NCBI GenBank assembly: GCA_900770215.1
Contig: CAAGJW010000110.1
Coordinates: 1 to 13,239 of the forward strand
DNA length: 13,239 nt
Source: Bacteroidales bacterium
GTDB lineage: Bacteria; Bacteroidota; Bacteroidia; Bacteroidales; Muribaculaceae
Direction of reading: 5' to 3'
Shown here: piece after piece, positions 1 through 8,055 of the stretch
Position numbering within the stretch: position 1 is the stretch's first letter
How the letters are laid out: each line of letters starts with the position of its first letter
The notes under the pieces: generated by a model
What the model was told of the DNA's origin: nothing
Seen by the model: the letters and a program-made list of their open reading frames with translations, nothing else
The model's database searches: none
Translations under genes and position numbers: made by a program

Positions 1-260
1 ATCACGCCCCACCGCCGCGCAATTGGGGTGACATTAACCATAAAACCACAAACAATGCAATGCATCCACCGCGCCACCACGGGCTACCATCACGCCCCAC
101 CGCCACGCAATTGGGGTGACATTAACCATAAAACCACAAACAATGCAATGCATCCACCGCGCCATCGCGGGTTACCATCACGCCCCACCGCCGCGCAATT
201 GGGGTGACATTAACCATAAAACCACAAACAATGCAATGCATCCACCGCGCCATCACGGGC
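1..260. repeat. 88-bp intergenic tandem repeat, about three copies
   Basis: Units start at 1, 89 and 177. The third diverges after about position 260, and the array may continue upstream of the window. Copies differ at only a few bases, for example CCGCCGCGC versus CCGCCACGC, and in the last 10 bases of the unit. Each unit holds a hairpin (2-31, 90-119, 178-207) in which CCCCA pairs with TGGGG and TCA with TGA around a small bulge, and also holds the self-complementary ATGCAT. The period is not a multiple of three, so the reading frame shifts in every unit and coding is unlikely. Function is unknown; it may be a variable-number intergenic repeat. Confidence 0.95.
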
Positions 261-461
261 AGACACAGTGTAGGCAGGCGGTGGAGCGCGTGAGCGCGGA
301 ACCCCTGCAACCCCACCGCCCCCACCACGTCAAGCTCCCGAACGGGAGCGGCACAGCTACGGGACAGGCGGTGGAGCGAGCTAACGGCGCCGCCCGCGCA
401 TTTGCCAGGGGGTGGGTTCGGACGGCCACAAGGACCGCACCCTGTCATTTGCCGTGGGGCG
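261..461. other. GC-rich non-coding stretch with short repeats
   Basis: I see no credible gene here. The stretch holds a perfect inverted repeat at 334-349 (GCTCCCGAACGGGAGC) and a 14-base direct repeat, CAGGCGGTGGAGCG, at 275-288 and 365-378. It also holds two CATTTGCC copies, near 399 and 447. The 90-base spacing of the direct repeat is close to the 88-bp period of the neighbouring array, so this may be a decayed continuation of it or a related element. Open frames exist on both strands but resemble no protein I know. Confidence 0.5.
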
Positions 462-497
462 AAAAAAAACATCCTGGCGGCGATTGCTGCCAGGATG
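462..497 (-). terminator. Rho-independent terminator of the 691-aa protein gene
   Basis: Read on the minus strand, a 9-bp perfect stem (470-478 paired with 489-497, CATCCTGGC/GCCAGGATG) is followed directly by eight T (complement of A at 462-469). It lies about 30 bp past the stop codon at 527-529. Confidence 0.88.
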
Positions 498-526
498 CTG
501 TGTGGGTTGGGGAATGACGCGGCGGG

Positions 527-2602
527 TTATTTCACCACCTTCTCAACGCGGGTGGAACCGTCGGTGTAGACGGTCTTCACAATGTTGACGCCCTCGTAGG
601 GCTCGGCGCTCGACTGGCCCTGCAGGTTGTAGTATACCACGCGTGCCACCGCGGCAGCCTCGTTCACGCTGTCCACGGCGGTAACCACGCCGTTGCCATT
701 GACCGAACCTATTTCTACGGGTTGGGTGAGGGGATACACGGTGTAGCCGCTGGCTGCCGGGGCGCTATGCTTGCCAGCCTTGCTGCTGGCGGTGTTCACT
801 TTCACTATGCCCTCGAAGCTGTAGATCGAGTTGACCTTGAGCTTGCTCTGGTCGCCGCCATAGGCAAACTCGCCCGAGAGGCCAGCCAGGTTAACCTTGC
901 CTGCCACGTAGGGTGGCACCACCATCTTGCTGCCGTCCCACATGGCCCAGGTGATGCTCGCCACCTCGCAGGGCTTGGGCGTGACGAAGAAGAATTGTTC
1001 GCGTTTGCCCTGGGTGCCCGTTTGCGTGCCGCCAAAGCTGGCAGCGATGTAGGTGTTGGGCGTGTAGGTGCTCTCCTGGCCCACGGTGGGTGCCACGGTG
1101 AGCTTCACAGTGGGGTTCACCTTGTCGGTGAGCACGCCCTCGACGCCGCTTATCACGTGGTTGATCACGTTGCTGTTCATCAACTTGGTGGCGGTGGCAT
1201 CGTCGACCGACAGGGCCACCCAGTTGCTCTGGTCGTAGGCACCGGTTTGCAGCTTGGCGCGCTCCTTCATGTAGTCGACCTGGCCCTGCTGGCTTGCGTC
1301 CTTGCTGGCATAGGCGTTGCTGTCCTTGCAGTAGAGCACATTGTCGTCGCCAAAGGCCACTGCGGTGAGGTCGCCATCGTTGATGTGATACAGCGTTTTG
1401 CTGTCGGCCTCCTTGGTCACCAGGCCCGCCAGCGAGGTGAACAAGTCGGAATAGAGCGCGCACGGTGCGGTGGCATAGGCCTCGTTGCCGTTGATCACCT
1501 CGCCGCTTGCCACTGGTGTGAAGAAGCCCACTTGGCCCTTGTCGTTGGTGCTCAGTTTGTAGAGCGTGGTTGTGCCCTTGTAGGCCTTTTTGAAGTAGCC
1601 TATGGCATCGCCAGTTGCGTCGGGCGTGTCATTTTCTGTACTTCTTTTTGGTGTTCCGTAGTTGTTGTAGAGGGCGGTGGTTATTGTGCTGGTGGTCACG
1701 CCTTGTGGCACAAGGATGTTGTCGGCTGCCTCAGGCGATGTGCTTTCGATTACCACGGGCATGCCAGCGGGAATGATGGCATCGGCCTTGTAGGCGCTCA
1801 GTGTTGCCACCCCGTTTTTTGGCGTGGAAGTTACGGCATATACGGTCGTGTGGCTGGCGTCTTTCACCTTGTAGGAGAAGCTGGTGCGCAGGGTAGTGTA
1901 GTATTTGCCGTTCTGTTTCAGCGTTTCCAAGGGTTTTACGGCAAAGTAATTGTCGGTGTCGTTGATGGGCTCGATATACCAAAAACGGTTCTTGTTGCTA
2001 TCATCAAGGTATGACAATGTCGAATCATTCTCGTCGCAGAAGTAGTTGGTGCCTAAGTCGGCATCTACCGGAATTGTAATAATCAACTTTTTCATTTCGT
2101 ATGTGAATTTCATTGGCACCCCAATTATGTATTGCGTGGAAGTGCTAGAGCCACTAGTAGAGGTGACTGTGGCGTAAACCGTATTAATGTCGAAGGGATC
2201 AATTGTCGACCCATGGGTATAGGTGCCTGTGGCAATCTCGTGTAGGCTTGTGCCCTGAGCTTGGAAGTCGTAGGAGCTACTGTTCTTTGTAAAATAAAGA
2301 ATGGTGCCAGGATCTGTGATTTGTGTATCTTTCTTGGTTATAGCGATGTCCTTGGCGAGATACTTTTGCACAGCTCCAATGCATTTCTTTTTATAATTAT
2401 CTCGGTCTTTTAGATATTGACCAACACCGCCGCCAGTCCATCCCAGAATGTCGTTGTAGCTAAACTGGTTGTCGACCAGGCTCACGTAGTCGGTGGGTTT
2501 GGTCACGCTTCTCACGCGATAGAAGCCGTCGTTGCCCAGCTGTGCCTGCGCTGGAACGAGTGCAGCCGTGAACGCAAGTATTGTGAGTAAAGTTTTCTTC
2601 AT
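527..2602 (-). CDS. Exported multidomain protein with T9SS-like C-terminal sorting domain
   Basis: The 691-aa protein has a signal peptide (residues 1-20, MKKTLLTILAFTAALVPAQA, cleaved before Q21). An in-frame ATG at 2656 adds 18 polar residues ahead of the signal, so the start at 2602 is chosen. Residues 26-31 (GFYRVR) recall the repeat starts of the 1592-aa neighbour. Residues 205-300 (FWYIEP, then IPAGMPVVIES and ILVPQG) match a module common in Bacteroidales secreted proteins and also seen in that neighbour. Residues 410-600 hold a second recurring module: LYCKDSNAYAS, YDQSNWVAL, TDKVNPT, NTYIAASF and FFFVTPKP. Residues about 655-691 (YYNLQGQSSAEP to VEKVVK) are a T9SS-like sorting tail, so the product is probably exported through the outer membrane. 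The part encoding about residues 48-205 is AT-richer than the rest. No catalytic motif is recognised; a structural, adhesive or binding role is possible but unproven. Confidence 0.9.
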   Translation of the reverse strand: MKKTLLTILAFTAALVPAQAQLGNDGFYRVRSVTKPTDYVSLVDNQFSYNDILGWTGGGVGQYLKDRDNYKKKCIGAVQKYLAKDIAITKKDTQITDPGTILYFTKNSSSYDFQAQGTSLHEIATGTYTHGSTIDPFDINTVYATVTSTSGSSTSTQYIIGVPMKFTYEMKKLIITIPVDADLGTNYFCDENDSTLSYLDDSNKNRFWYIEPINDTDNYFAVKPLETLKQNGKYYTTLRTSFSYKVKDASHTTVYAVTSTPKNGVATLSAYKADAIIPAGMPVVIESTSPEAADNILVPQGVTTSTITTALYNNYGTPKRSTENDTPDATGDAIGYFKKAYKGTTTLYKLSTNDKGQVGFFTPVASGEVINGNEAYATAPCALYSDLFTSLAGLVTKEADSKTLYHINDGDLTAVAFGDDNVLYCKDSNAYASKDASQQGQVDYMKERAKLQTGAYDQSNWVALSVDDATATKLMNSNVINHVISGVEGVLTDKVNPTVKLTVAPTVGQESTYTPNTYIAASFGGTQTGTQGKREQFFFVTPKPCEVASITWAMWDGSKMVVPPYVAGKVNLAGLSGEFAYGGDQSKLKVNSIYSFEGIVKVNTASSKAGKHSAPAASGYTVYPLTQPVEIGSVNGNGVVTAVDSVNEAAAVARVVYYNLQGQSSAEPYEGVNIVKTVYTDGSTRVEKVVK

Positions 2603-2674
2603 TTGCTTTTTCTTGTTTTGTTTCAACAGATTGTTGTCGTTGTGCTTTGTTTGCAATTATCGTTTTTAAATAAC

Positions 2675-2731
2675 AAAACGGGTGCAGGAGGTGGCTCCTG
2701 GGTGAGCCCAGTGGGTTTTTCCTGCACCCGT
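2675..2731 (-). terminator. Hairpin terminator after the 1592-aa protein gene
   Basis: A 12-bp perfect stem (2678-2689 with 2720-2731, ACGGGTGCAGGA/TCCTGCACCCGT) encloses two alternative inner hairpins: CTGGG/CCCAG at 2698-2711 and GGCTC/GAGCC at 2693-2708. On the minus strand it is followed by a short T run (TTTTGTTATTT). It separates the 1592-aa gene from the 691-aa gene, implying a separate promoter for the latter in the AT-rich 2603-2677. I could not find a clean TAnnTTTG there. Confidence 0.65.
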
Positions 2732-2767
2732 GTTGTTGTCTTTAGGTTATAGCGTGGTGATGCTCTA

Positions 2768-5700
2768 CTACTTGAGCACCTTGGTAGTGGTCTTGGTGCC
2801 GTCGGTGTAGGTGGTGACCACAATGTTGATGCCGTCTTGAGGCTCGCTGGTCTCGATGCCGGCCACATTGTAGTAGCGCACGCTCTTCACCGTCTTGGCC
2901 ACGGTCACGTCGTCGACGTGGGTCACCACAGTCTCGCCGCCGCTGGTGAGCTCGAGGATGTAGCCAGGAGCCACAGTGGCATTGCTGTTGTCGAAGGTGG
3001 CGGTAGCGTCCCAGTTGGTACTCTGGGCATTGCCGTTGAGGTAGGCCTTGTTAGGCTCCATCTTGCTCACGGCGTCTTTCCAGAAGCCCATACCCGTCAT
3101 GTCGAGATACTGCATGCCAGTGCCCTCGCCCTTGAGGTCGTCGACACGCGATTTCACGCTCAGTGGCAGGTAGGCGCCAGCTGCGTCGGTGGGCACTGCA
3201 TCGCCAAAGAACGAGGCAGCGAGCAGGTTGTCGCCTGCACTGGCGGTGGTGATCACCTTCTTGCGCGGAGCGCCGCTGCCGCCCAGCAGTTTGCCTATGA
3301 GCATGTTGATGAATTGCTGGTAGGCGTCGATCGACTCCACATCGGCTCCGTCAGGCACATCGCCGCCCATGTTGCTGTAGTCGATGCTCACGGGCGTGCC
3401 CTGGGGCACGATCTGGACGTTGGTCTTCTGGGTGCGCAGCACCACAGGAGTCTGTACGGGTATCACGTTGCTCTGCATGGCGTTCTCGAGCTTCACGAGG
3501 TAGTATACCTGAGTCTTGCCGTTGCCGGCATTGCGGGTCACGCGCTCGGTGCTCACGGCCTTGTAGGCCTCGGTGGTGCCGTTTGCCGGGTCGGCCACTG
3601 CGGCGTCGAAGTCGTAGTAGGCGGTGGTGTAGTTCCAGCCGTCGTCGACCGTGGTGCCGCCCAGCTTCGATGTGCTGTAGTGCTGCTCGGGAGTGACGTC
3701 GAGGTAGGGATAGTAGGCCGTAGTGCTGTAGCCCTCGGCAGCGGGGTCGAATGGCTCAAGCACCCACTTGGCAGCCTCGTTGCTGGCAGCCTCGCTGGCC
3801 TCCTGGAAGTCGAAGGTGGCATACTTGTCCTCTTGGGTGAGGCAATAGGTGGTGCCATACTTCACATTCTTGAGGTTGTTGAGTATCAGGTTGTTGATGC
3901 GCTCGGGCAGCACGTTGGGGTGATTCTTCACCACGTCGCACACCTTGCTGGTCATGTAGTCCCACAGCTGGTCGGGGTTGTCGATGCGGCTTGCGCACTG
4001 GGCGGCAATCTCGAGCACGCGGTCCTTCATGCCGCCGTTGCCGCTCTTCATGCTCTCGATCTTGTTCACCAGGTCGGTCTTGGTCTTGCCCATGACCTTG
4101 AGTGCCATGTTGGCCATGTCGCAGTACTCGGCCACGTCGGGCACCTTGGCGCTCACCTCATAGGCCTTCTTGCCATCGGCGGTGAACACAGGAGTGGCGT
4201 AGTAGTTGACGTCGACGCTCTGCACCAGGGCCTTGAGTGCGGGCTCCACGAGCGAAGCATACTTGCTGTAGTTGGTCTGTTGCAACTTCGAGGCAATCAC
4301 ATTGCTCACGATGGGCAGTGCCTGGTTGACCAGTGCCATGGTCATGTCGATATAGGTGTTCACGTTCACACCTTGCGAGCGCAGGGTCTTGATGGGGAAC
4401 TTCACGCCGTCGGCCGAGTCGCCCATGCCCACATAGATCACGGTGCCGGCCTGGCTCTTGGCCTGCTCGGCGGTGAGGTCGGGCTCGGCGGTGAAGTTGC
4501 CGGTCACGTTCACATAGGCCTTGCCGCTGGCAGTGCCCTTGGCGTTGCGAATGCGGAACCAGCCAGTCACGCCCTTGCCGGGGTTGGCCTTGGCCATGCC
4601 CCACCACAGGTGGGTGTCGCTCAGGTCGGCAGCGTTGCTGTCCTCGATGCCGAAGGTGTTGACACCGGTAGCCGTAGTCACGTCGGCACGCAGGTAGTAG
4701 GTGTGGCCCTCTTTAATCTTGTCGATATTGTTGAGCACCACGCTCTTGAGCTTGGCGTCGGTGGCGTTGCCAGCCTTGTTGAGGTAGGCCTTCACCTGGT
4801 CGATGAGCCACTGCCACACGCCGTCGTTGCTGGCAATGACGGTGCTGCCGGCCTCGCGGTTCACGTGCTCCACGATGATCGTCTTGATGCTGTCGGGGAT
4901 GACGGGGAAGGTGGCGTAGGCATAGAAGGTGCTGTCCTGGTTGGGCACGAGCCTAATCTTCATGTAGGCGTTGGTCTTGATGAAGTTCTCAAAGTAGTCG
5001 GCGGCCTTCTGCTTGTTTTCGTCGCTCGACGACTTGAGGTTGGCCAGCACTACCTGCTTGCCCAGCTCGATAGCGTGCTCGATGTAGTTGTAGCACTCGA
5101 TGTAGTTGCCGGCGTTGTCGGTGCCGGCCAGGCTGTTGAGCTTGTAGCCGCCGTCGGGCAGCTGGCTGTCGATGCCCACGTGCACGGGAGTGGCCTGTGC
5201 CTCGTCGACATCGGGGGCTGCAAAGTACTTGCTCTTGACGTCGACATATTTTTGAGTGGCCACGTTCTGTATCTTGTAGAAGCCGCTCTCGATGGCAGCG
5301 TCGGCCTTCACCTGGTCAACGCCCCACTCGATGCTCTTGTCGGAGCTGCTGTAGTTCTCGGCGTCGACATAGCCGAAGCCGTCTTGTGCACCGTCGTTGT
5401 CGGCGCTCAGGTAGTAGGTGTGGCCTTGCTTGATGCTGTTGATGGCCTTGAGCACATAGGCCTTGACGTCGCTATCGGTGTGCGACGAGCCCAGATACTG
5501 CTTCACATAGTCGACCAGGAAGTTCCAGGCGGCATCGGCGGTTTTCTCCTTGATGCTGCCGTGGTTGTACATGGCCTCAACCACCTCGTCGGGGATGACG
5601 GGGATGGTGGCCAGGGCATACACATAGTTGGTGCCGGCCACGGGCTTGACGCGCATGTAGATGTTCTCGTGCATGAACTTGTCGAGGTAGTCTTGTGCCT

Positions 5701-7546
5701 TCTTCACGTTCTCGTCGCTGGCCTGGCGTGTGGTGTTGCCCTCACTGTTGGTGTAGTCGCCCTTGAGAATGGTGGCGATGGCAATCTTGCCCAGGCCCAG
5801 GGCCTTGTCGATGTAGCTGTAGCACTCCACGAGCTTGCCGGTGGTGGGATCGGTGCCGGCCAGGCTGTTGACCTTGTAGCTGCCGTCGGCCATCTTGCCG
5901 GCAAAGCCCACGTGCACGTCGCTGGCCTCGGCCTCGGTGGCATCGGGGCGGGCGTAGTACTTGCTGCGTATTTTCACATACTTGTTGTTGCCCACGTTGT
6001 GGATCTTGTAGGTGCCGCTGGCCAGATTCTCGGGCTGCACCTCCTGGGCCATCACGCCCCACATGAGGCTCTTGCTCGTGAGGTCGGCCTGGGCGGCGGC
6101 AACATAGCCGAAGCCGTTCTCGGCTCCGTTGTTGTCGGCGGTGAGATAGTAGGTCTCGCCTTGCTTGATCTTGTCGATGTTGTTGAGCACCACTTGCTTG
6201 AGCTTGCTGTCGGTGTTCGACTTGTCGAGATACTTCTTCACATAGTCCACACCAAACTGCCAGGCGGCCTCGGGAGTGGCCTCGGCAATGGCGCCGTGGG
6301 CCTTCATCTGGTCGGCCACCTCTTGCGGCACGGTGGGAATGGTGGCAAAGGCATACACGGCCTCGTCTTGCCCAGGCACAGGCTTGACGCTCATGTACAC
6401 GTTGTCGTGCAGGTATTTCTCAAGATAGGCCTGTGCCTTGGCAATATTGTCGGCACTGGCCTCGCGCACGCCCTCGTAGTCGCCGTTGAGCACGGCGGCG
6501 ATGGCATACTTGCCCAGGGTGATGGCGCGGTCGATGTAGCTGTAGCAGTCGACATAGGTGCCGCCTGCCTTCTCGGTGCCGGCAAGCTTGGTGAGCTTGA
6601 CCGAACCGTCGGCGCTGCGCTGGCCAAAGGCCAGGTCGATGTTGCTGGCGTCGGCCTCAAGGGCGTCGGGCTTGGCATAGTACTTGGAGAGCACTTCGAC
6701 ATAGCGCTCGTTGCCCAGGTTGCGCACCTGGTAGGTGCCGTCTTGCAGGGCACTGGCGCTCACCTTGGTGTAGAGCTTCCACTGGAAGTAGTCGTCGGCC
6801 TTGCCCGAACCGGCAACGGGGGCAAACTGCGCGTCGGCTTCCACGTAGTCAAACGACGGGTAGCCGTCGGCGCCCAGCAGGTAGGTCTTGCCCAGAGCTA
6901 CCTTGTGCAGGTTGCGCAGCACCTTGGCCTTGAGGTCGGCATCGGTCTCGCTCTTGCCCAGGTACTGCTCCACGAGGGTGCACAGGTAGGCATAGGCAGC
7001 CGTCTGCGTCTTCTCGGTGATCTTGCCCTTCTTCACCATCCAGTCGAGCACCTCGTCGGGCAGGTTGGGAATGGTGGCCACGGCACGATAGGTGTTGGCC
7101 TTGCCAGCCACGGGGTAGAGGCGCATGTAGGCATTGTCGGCGATAAACTTGTCCATGACCTGCTCGGCCTTGGCCTTGTTTTCGTCGCTCGACGAGGCAA
7201 TTTCTTGCCTGAGCACAGCGTTGCCAATGTGGATGGCTCTTGTTACATAGTCGTAGACTTCAACACTCTGTGTCTGCCCGTCGGCAGCGGTGTAGGACGA
7301 AGCCAGCGAGTTCATCCTGTAGGTGCCGTCGTCGAGCACGCCAGCCACACCCACGGTGATCTTGCTGGCCTCGGCTTGAGCGCTCTCGTTGGGCTCGGCG
7401 GCATACTTGCCGGTCACCTTCACATAGAGCTTGGACCCTACATTCTGAATGCGGTAGACGCCCGTCTGGGGCGACTGCGCATGGGCACTGAACCCGCACA
7501 TCACGAGCAGCAGCGCCACAGTCATGTAGCTTAGAATCCTTTTCAT
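2768..7546 (-). CDS. Giant exported five-repeat protein with T9SS-like sorting domain
   Basis: The 1592-aa protein starts with a signal peptide (MKRILSYMTVALLLVMCGFS followed by AHA, cleaved before Q24). Five tandem units follow, at about residues 29-269, 270-510, 511-754, 755-994 and 995-1262. Each opens with G-x-Y/F-x-I/V-x-N and a KY-x-A-x-P-D/N motif. Units 1-4 then carry a Y-x-YI or YV segment, a helix-rich middle, A-T-I/F-P-x-x-P and a TYYL-like strand ending in a W segment. Unit 5 is the most diverged. Residues about 1263-1540 resemble the module at residues 205-300 of the 691-aa neighbour (YYPYLDV, VIPVQTPVVLR, IVPQGTPV). Residues about 1556-1592 (YYNVAGIETSEP to KVLK) form the sorting tail. 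I know no named family for the repeat. The opening strands recall a ricin-type trefoil (inference only). The product is probably surface-exposed; adhesion or glycan binding is possible. A terminator follows, so it is likely transcribed alone. Confidence 0.93.
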   Translation of the reverse strand: MKRILSYMTVALLLVMCGFSAHAQSPQTGVYRIQNVGSKLYVKVTGKYAAEPNESAQAEASKITVGVAGVLDDGTYRMNSLASSYTAADGQTQSVEVYDYVTRAIHIGNAVLRQEIASSSDENKAKAEQVMDKFIADNAYMRLYPVAGKANTYRAVATIPNLPDEVLDWMVKKGKITEKTQTAAYAYLCTLVEQYLGKSETDADLKAKVLRNLHKVALGKTYLLGADGYPSFDYVEADAQFAPVAGSGKADDYFQWKLYTKVSASALQDGTYQVRNLGNERYVEVLSKYYAKPDALEADASNIDLAFGQRSADGSVKLTKLAGTEKAGGTYVDCYSYIDRAITLGKYAIAAVLNGDYEGVREASADNIAKAQAYLEKYLHDNVYMSVKPVPGQDEAVYAFATIPTVPQEVADQMKAHGAIAEATPEAAWQFGVDYVKKYLDKSNTDSKLKQVVLNNIDKIKQGETYYLTADNNGAENGFGYVAAAQADLTSKSLMWGVMAQEVQPENLASGTYKIHNVGNNKYVKIRSKYYARPDATEAEASDVHVGFAGKMADGSYKVNSLAGTDPTTGKLVECYSYIDKALGLGKIAIATILKGDYTNSEGNTTRQASDENVKKAQDYLDKFMHENIYMRVKPVAGTNYVYALATIPVIPDEVVEAMYNHGSIKEKTADAAWNFLVDYVKQYLGSSHTDSDVKAYVLKAINSIKQGHTYYLSADNDGAQDGFGYVDAENYSSSDKSIEWGVDQVKADAAIESGFYKIQNVATQKYVDVKSKYFAAPDVDEAQATPVHVGIDSQLPDGGYKLNSLAGTDNAGNYIECYNYIEHAIELGKQVVLANLKSSSDENKQKAADYFENFIKTNAYMKIRLVPNQDSTFYAYATFPVIPDSIKTIIVEHVNREAGSTVIASNDGVWQWLIDQVKAYLNKAGNATDAKLKSVVLNNIDKIKEGHTYYLRADVTTATGVNTFGIEDSNAADLSDTHLWWGMAKANPGKGVTGWFRIRNAKGTASGKAYVNVTGNFTAEPDLTAEQAKSQAGTVIYVGMGDSADGVKFPIKTLRSQGVNVNTYIDMTMALVNQALPIVSNVIASKLQQTNYSKYASLVEPALKALVQSVDVNYYATPVFTADGKKAYEVSAKVPDVAEYCDMANMALKVMGKTKTDLVNKIESMKSGNGGMKDRVLEIAAQCASRIDNPDQLWDYMTSKVCDVVKNHPNVLPERINNLILNNLKNVKYGTTYCLTQEDKYATFDFQEASEAASNEAAKWVLEPFDPAAEGYSTTAYYPYLDVTPEQHYSTSKLGGTTVDDGWNYTTAYYDFDAAVADPANGTTEAYKAVSTERVTRNAGNGKTQVYYLVKLENAMQSNVIPVQTPVVLRTQKTNVQIVPQGTPVSIDYSNMGGDVPDGADVESIDAYQQFINMLIGKLLGGSGAPRKKVITTASAGDNLLAASFFGDAVPTDAAGAYLPLSVKSRVDDLKGEGTGMQYLDMTGMGFWKDAVSKMEPNKAYLNGNAQSTNWDATATFDNSNATVAPGYILELTSGGETVVTHVDDVTVAKTVKSVRYYNVAGIETSEPQDGINIVVTTYTDGTKTTTKVLK
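3761..7462 (-). repeat. Five in-frame coding repeats of about 720-800 bp
   Basis: Unit 1 is at 6740-7462, unit 2 at 6017-6739, unit 3 at 5285-6016, unit 4 at 4565-5284 and unit 5 at about 3761-4564. The period is 240-244 codons for units 1-4 and about 268 for unit 5. Marker motifs recur in register. The KYxAxPD-type motif is at residues 46-53, 287-294, 528-535, 772-779 and 1016-1023. The TYYL-type motif is at residues 221, 465, 710, 949 and 1233. Units 2 and 3 look most alike. Confidence 0.92.
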
Positions 7547-7972
7547 TGTTTGAGTTTTTTTTTGAGTAGAATTGTTTTATTGTATAGATTAATTTTATGT
7601 TGTTGTGTGCTTGGTTGATGATGTCAATTTTTTCCTATTGTCGCTATTGATGTCAATTGAGTGGTTGCACATGGGCCACTTTGCGATGCAGGCAGTGCAC
7701 AGCAACGTGCGGCACTGGGCATGGCGGCTTCATGCTGGCAATGTGAATATGAGCTATGTGATGAGTTATGTCCATTGTTTTTTCGCTTTGTGGTTTTCTT
7801 TATTCAACTTATTTCTTGCAAAAATACACAAAATACTTTTATGCTTTTAATAAAAAAGTGGTTAAAGTTGTTTTTGTGATGTTAATGAATGTTAATATTT
7901 TAATTAAACTACCTAAAGCGATGAAGCCCCCTTGCGCCTCGCTTCTCAGTTGACGTGAAGAAATGAACCGTG
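7547..7972. other. Intergenic region upstream of the 1592-aa gene, no gene seen
   Basis: This AT-rich spacer lies between the 1592-aa gene and the terminator of the 325-aa gene. It contains a GC-richer island (about 7668-7745) that can fold into a branched structure, a direct repeat GATGTCAATT at 7620-7629 and 7649-7658, and a possible minus-strand promoter near 7819. Short plus-strand open frames of 61-81 codons overlap here, but they have no recognisable domain or convincing start context, so I do not call them. Confidence 0.6.
7819..7826 (-). promoter_or_regulatory. Candidate -7 element for the 1592-aa gene
   Basis: The minus strand reads TATTTTTG, matching the Bacteroidetes TAnnTTTG -7 consensus. 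No good TTTG -33 element lies at the expected distance. If it is real, the leader is about 265 nt and includes the structured island at 7668-7745. Confidence 0.35.
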
Positions 7973-8011
7973 AAAAAAAGCAACCCTGCAATCGTGCGAT
8001 TGCAGGGTTGC
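7973..8011 (-). terminator. Strong Rho-independent terminator of the 325-aa gene
   Basis: A perfect 15-bp stem (7980-7994 with 7997-8011, GCAACCCTGCAATCG and its complement) with a 2-base nominal loop is followed on the minus strand by seven T (complement of A at 7973-7979). It is 45 bp past the stop codon at 8056-8058 and insulates the 1592-aa gene from upstream transcription. Confidence 0.93.
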
Positions 8012-8055
8012 TGTGGTGTGGCTGCATTGTTGTGCAATGCGCCTTGAGTGGATTG

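Noticed and set aside
1..260. CRISPR array
   Set aside because: Units are contiguous 88-bp copies with no unique spacers, and no cas genes are present.
116..517. Open frames on both strands over the tandem repeats and GC-rich stretch
   Set aside because: The 88-bp period shifts frame in every unit, there is no start context or known domain, and the frames run through the terminator region.
722..2014. A 430-codon plus-strand open frame opposite the 691-aa gene
   Set aside because: Same codon-bias shadow; it stops where the composition becomes AT-rich and has no domain-like sequence.
2837..7534. A 1565-codon open frame on the plus strand opposite the 1592-aa gene
   Set aside because: It lies antisense to a clear repeat protein and reads as low-complexity V/H/G/A/L-rich sequence. 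It stays open because the sense gene avoids TTA, CTA and TCA codons, an effect of strong codon bias.
7530..7546. Lipoprotein reading of the 1592-aa signal peptide because of a cysteine at residue 17
   Set aside because: The residues before the cysteine (LVM) fit a lipobox poorly, and AHA before Q24 is a typical signal peptidase I site.
7605..7953. Small plus-strand proteins of 61-81 aa, some with hydrophobic stretches
   Set aside because: Mutually overlapping frames in AT-rich spacer without convincing promoter, leader or known motif.
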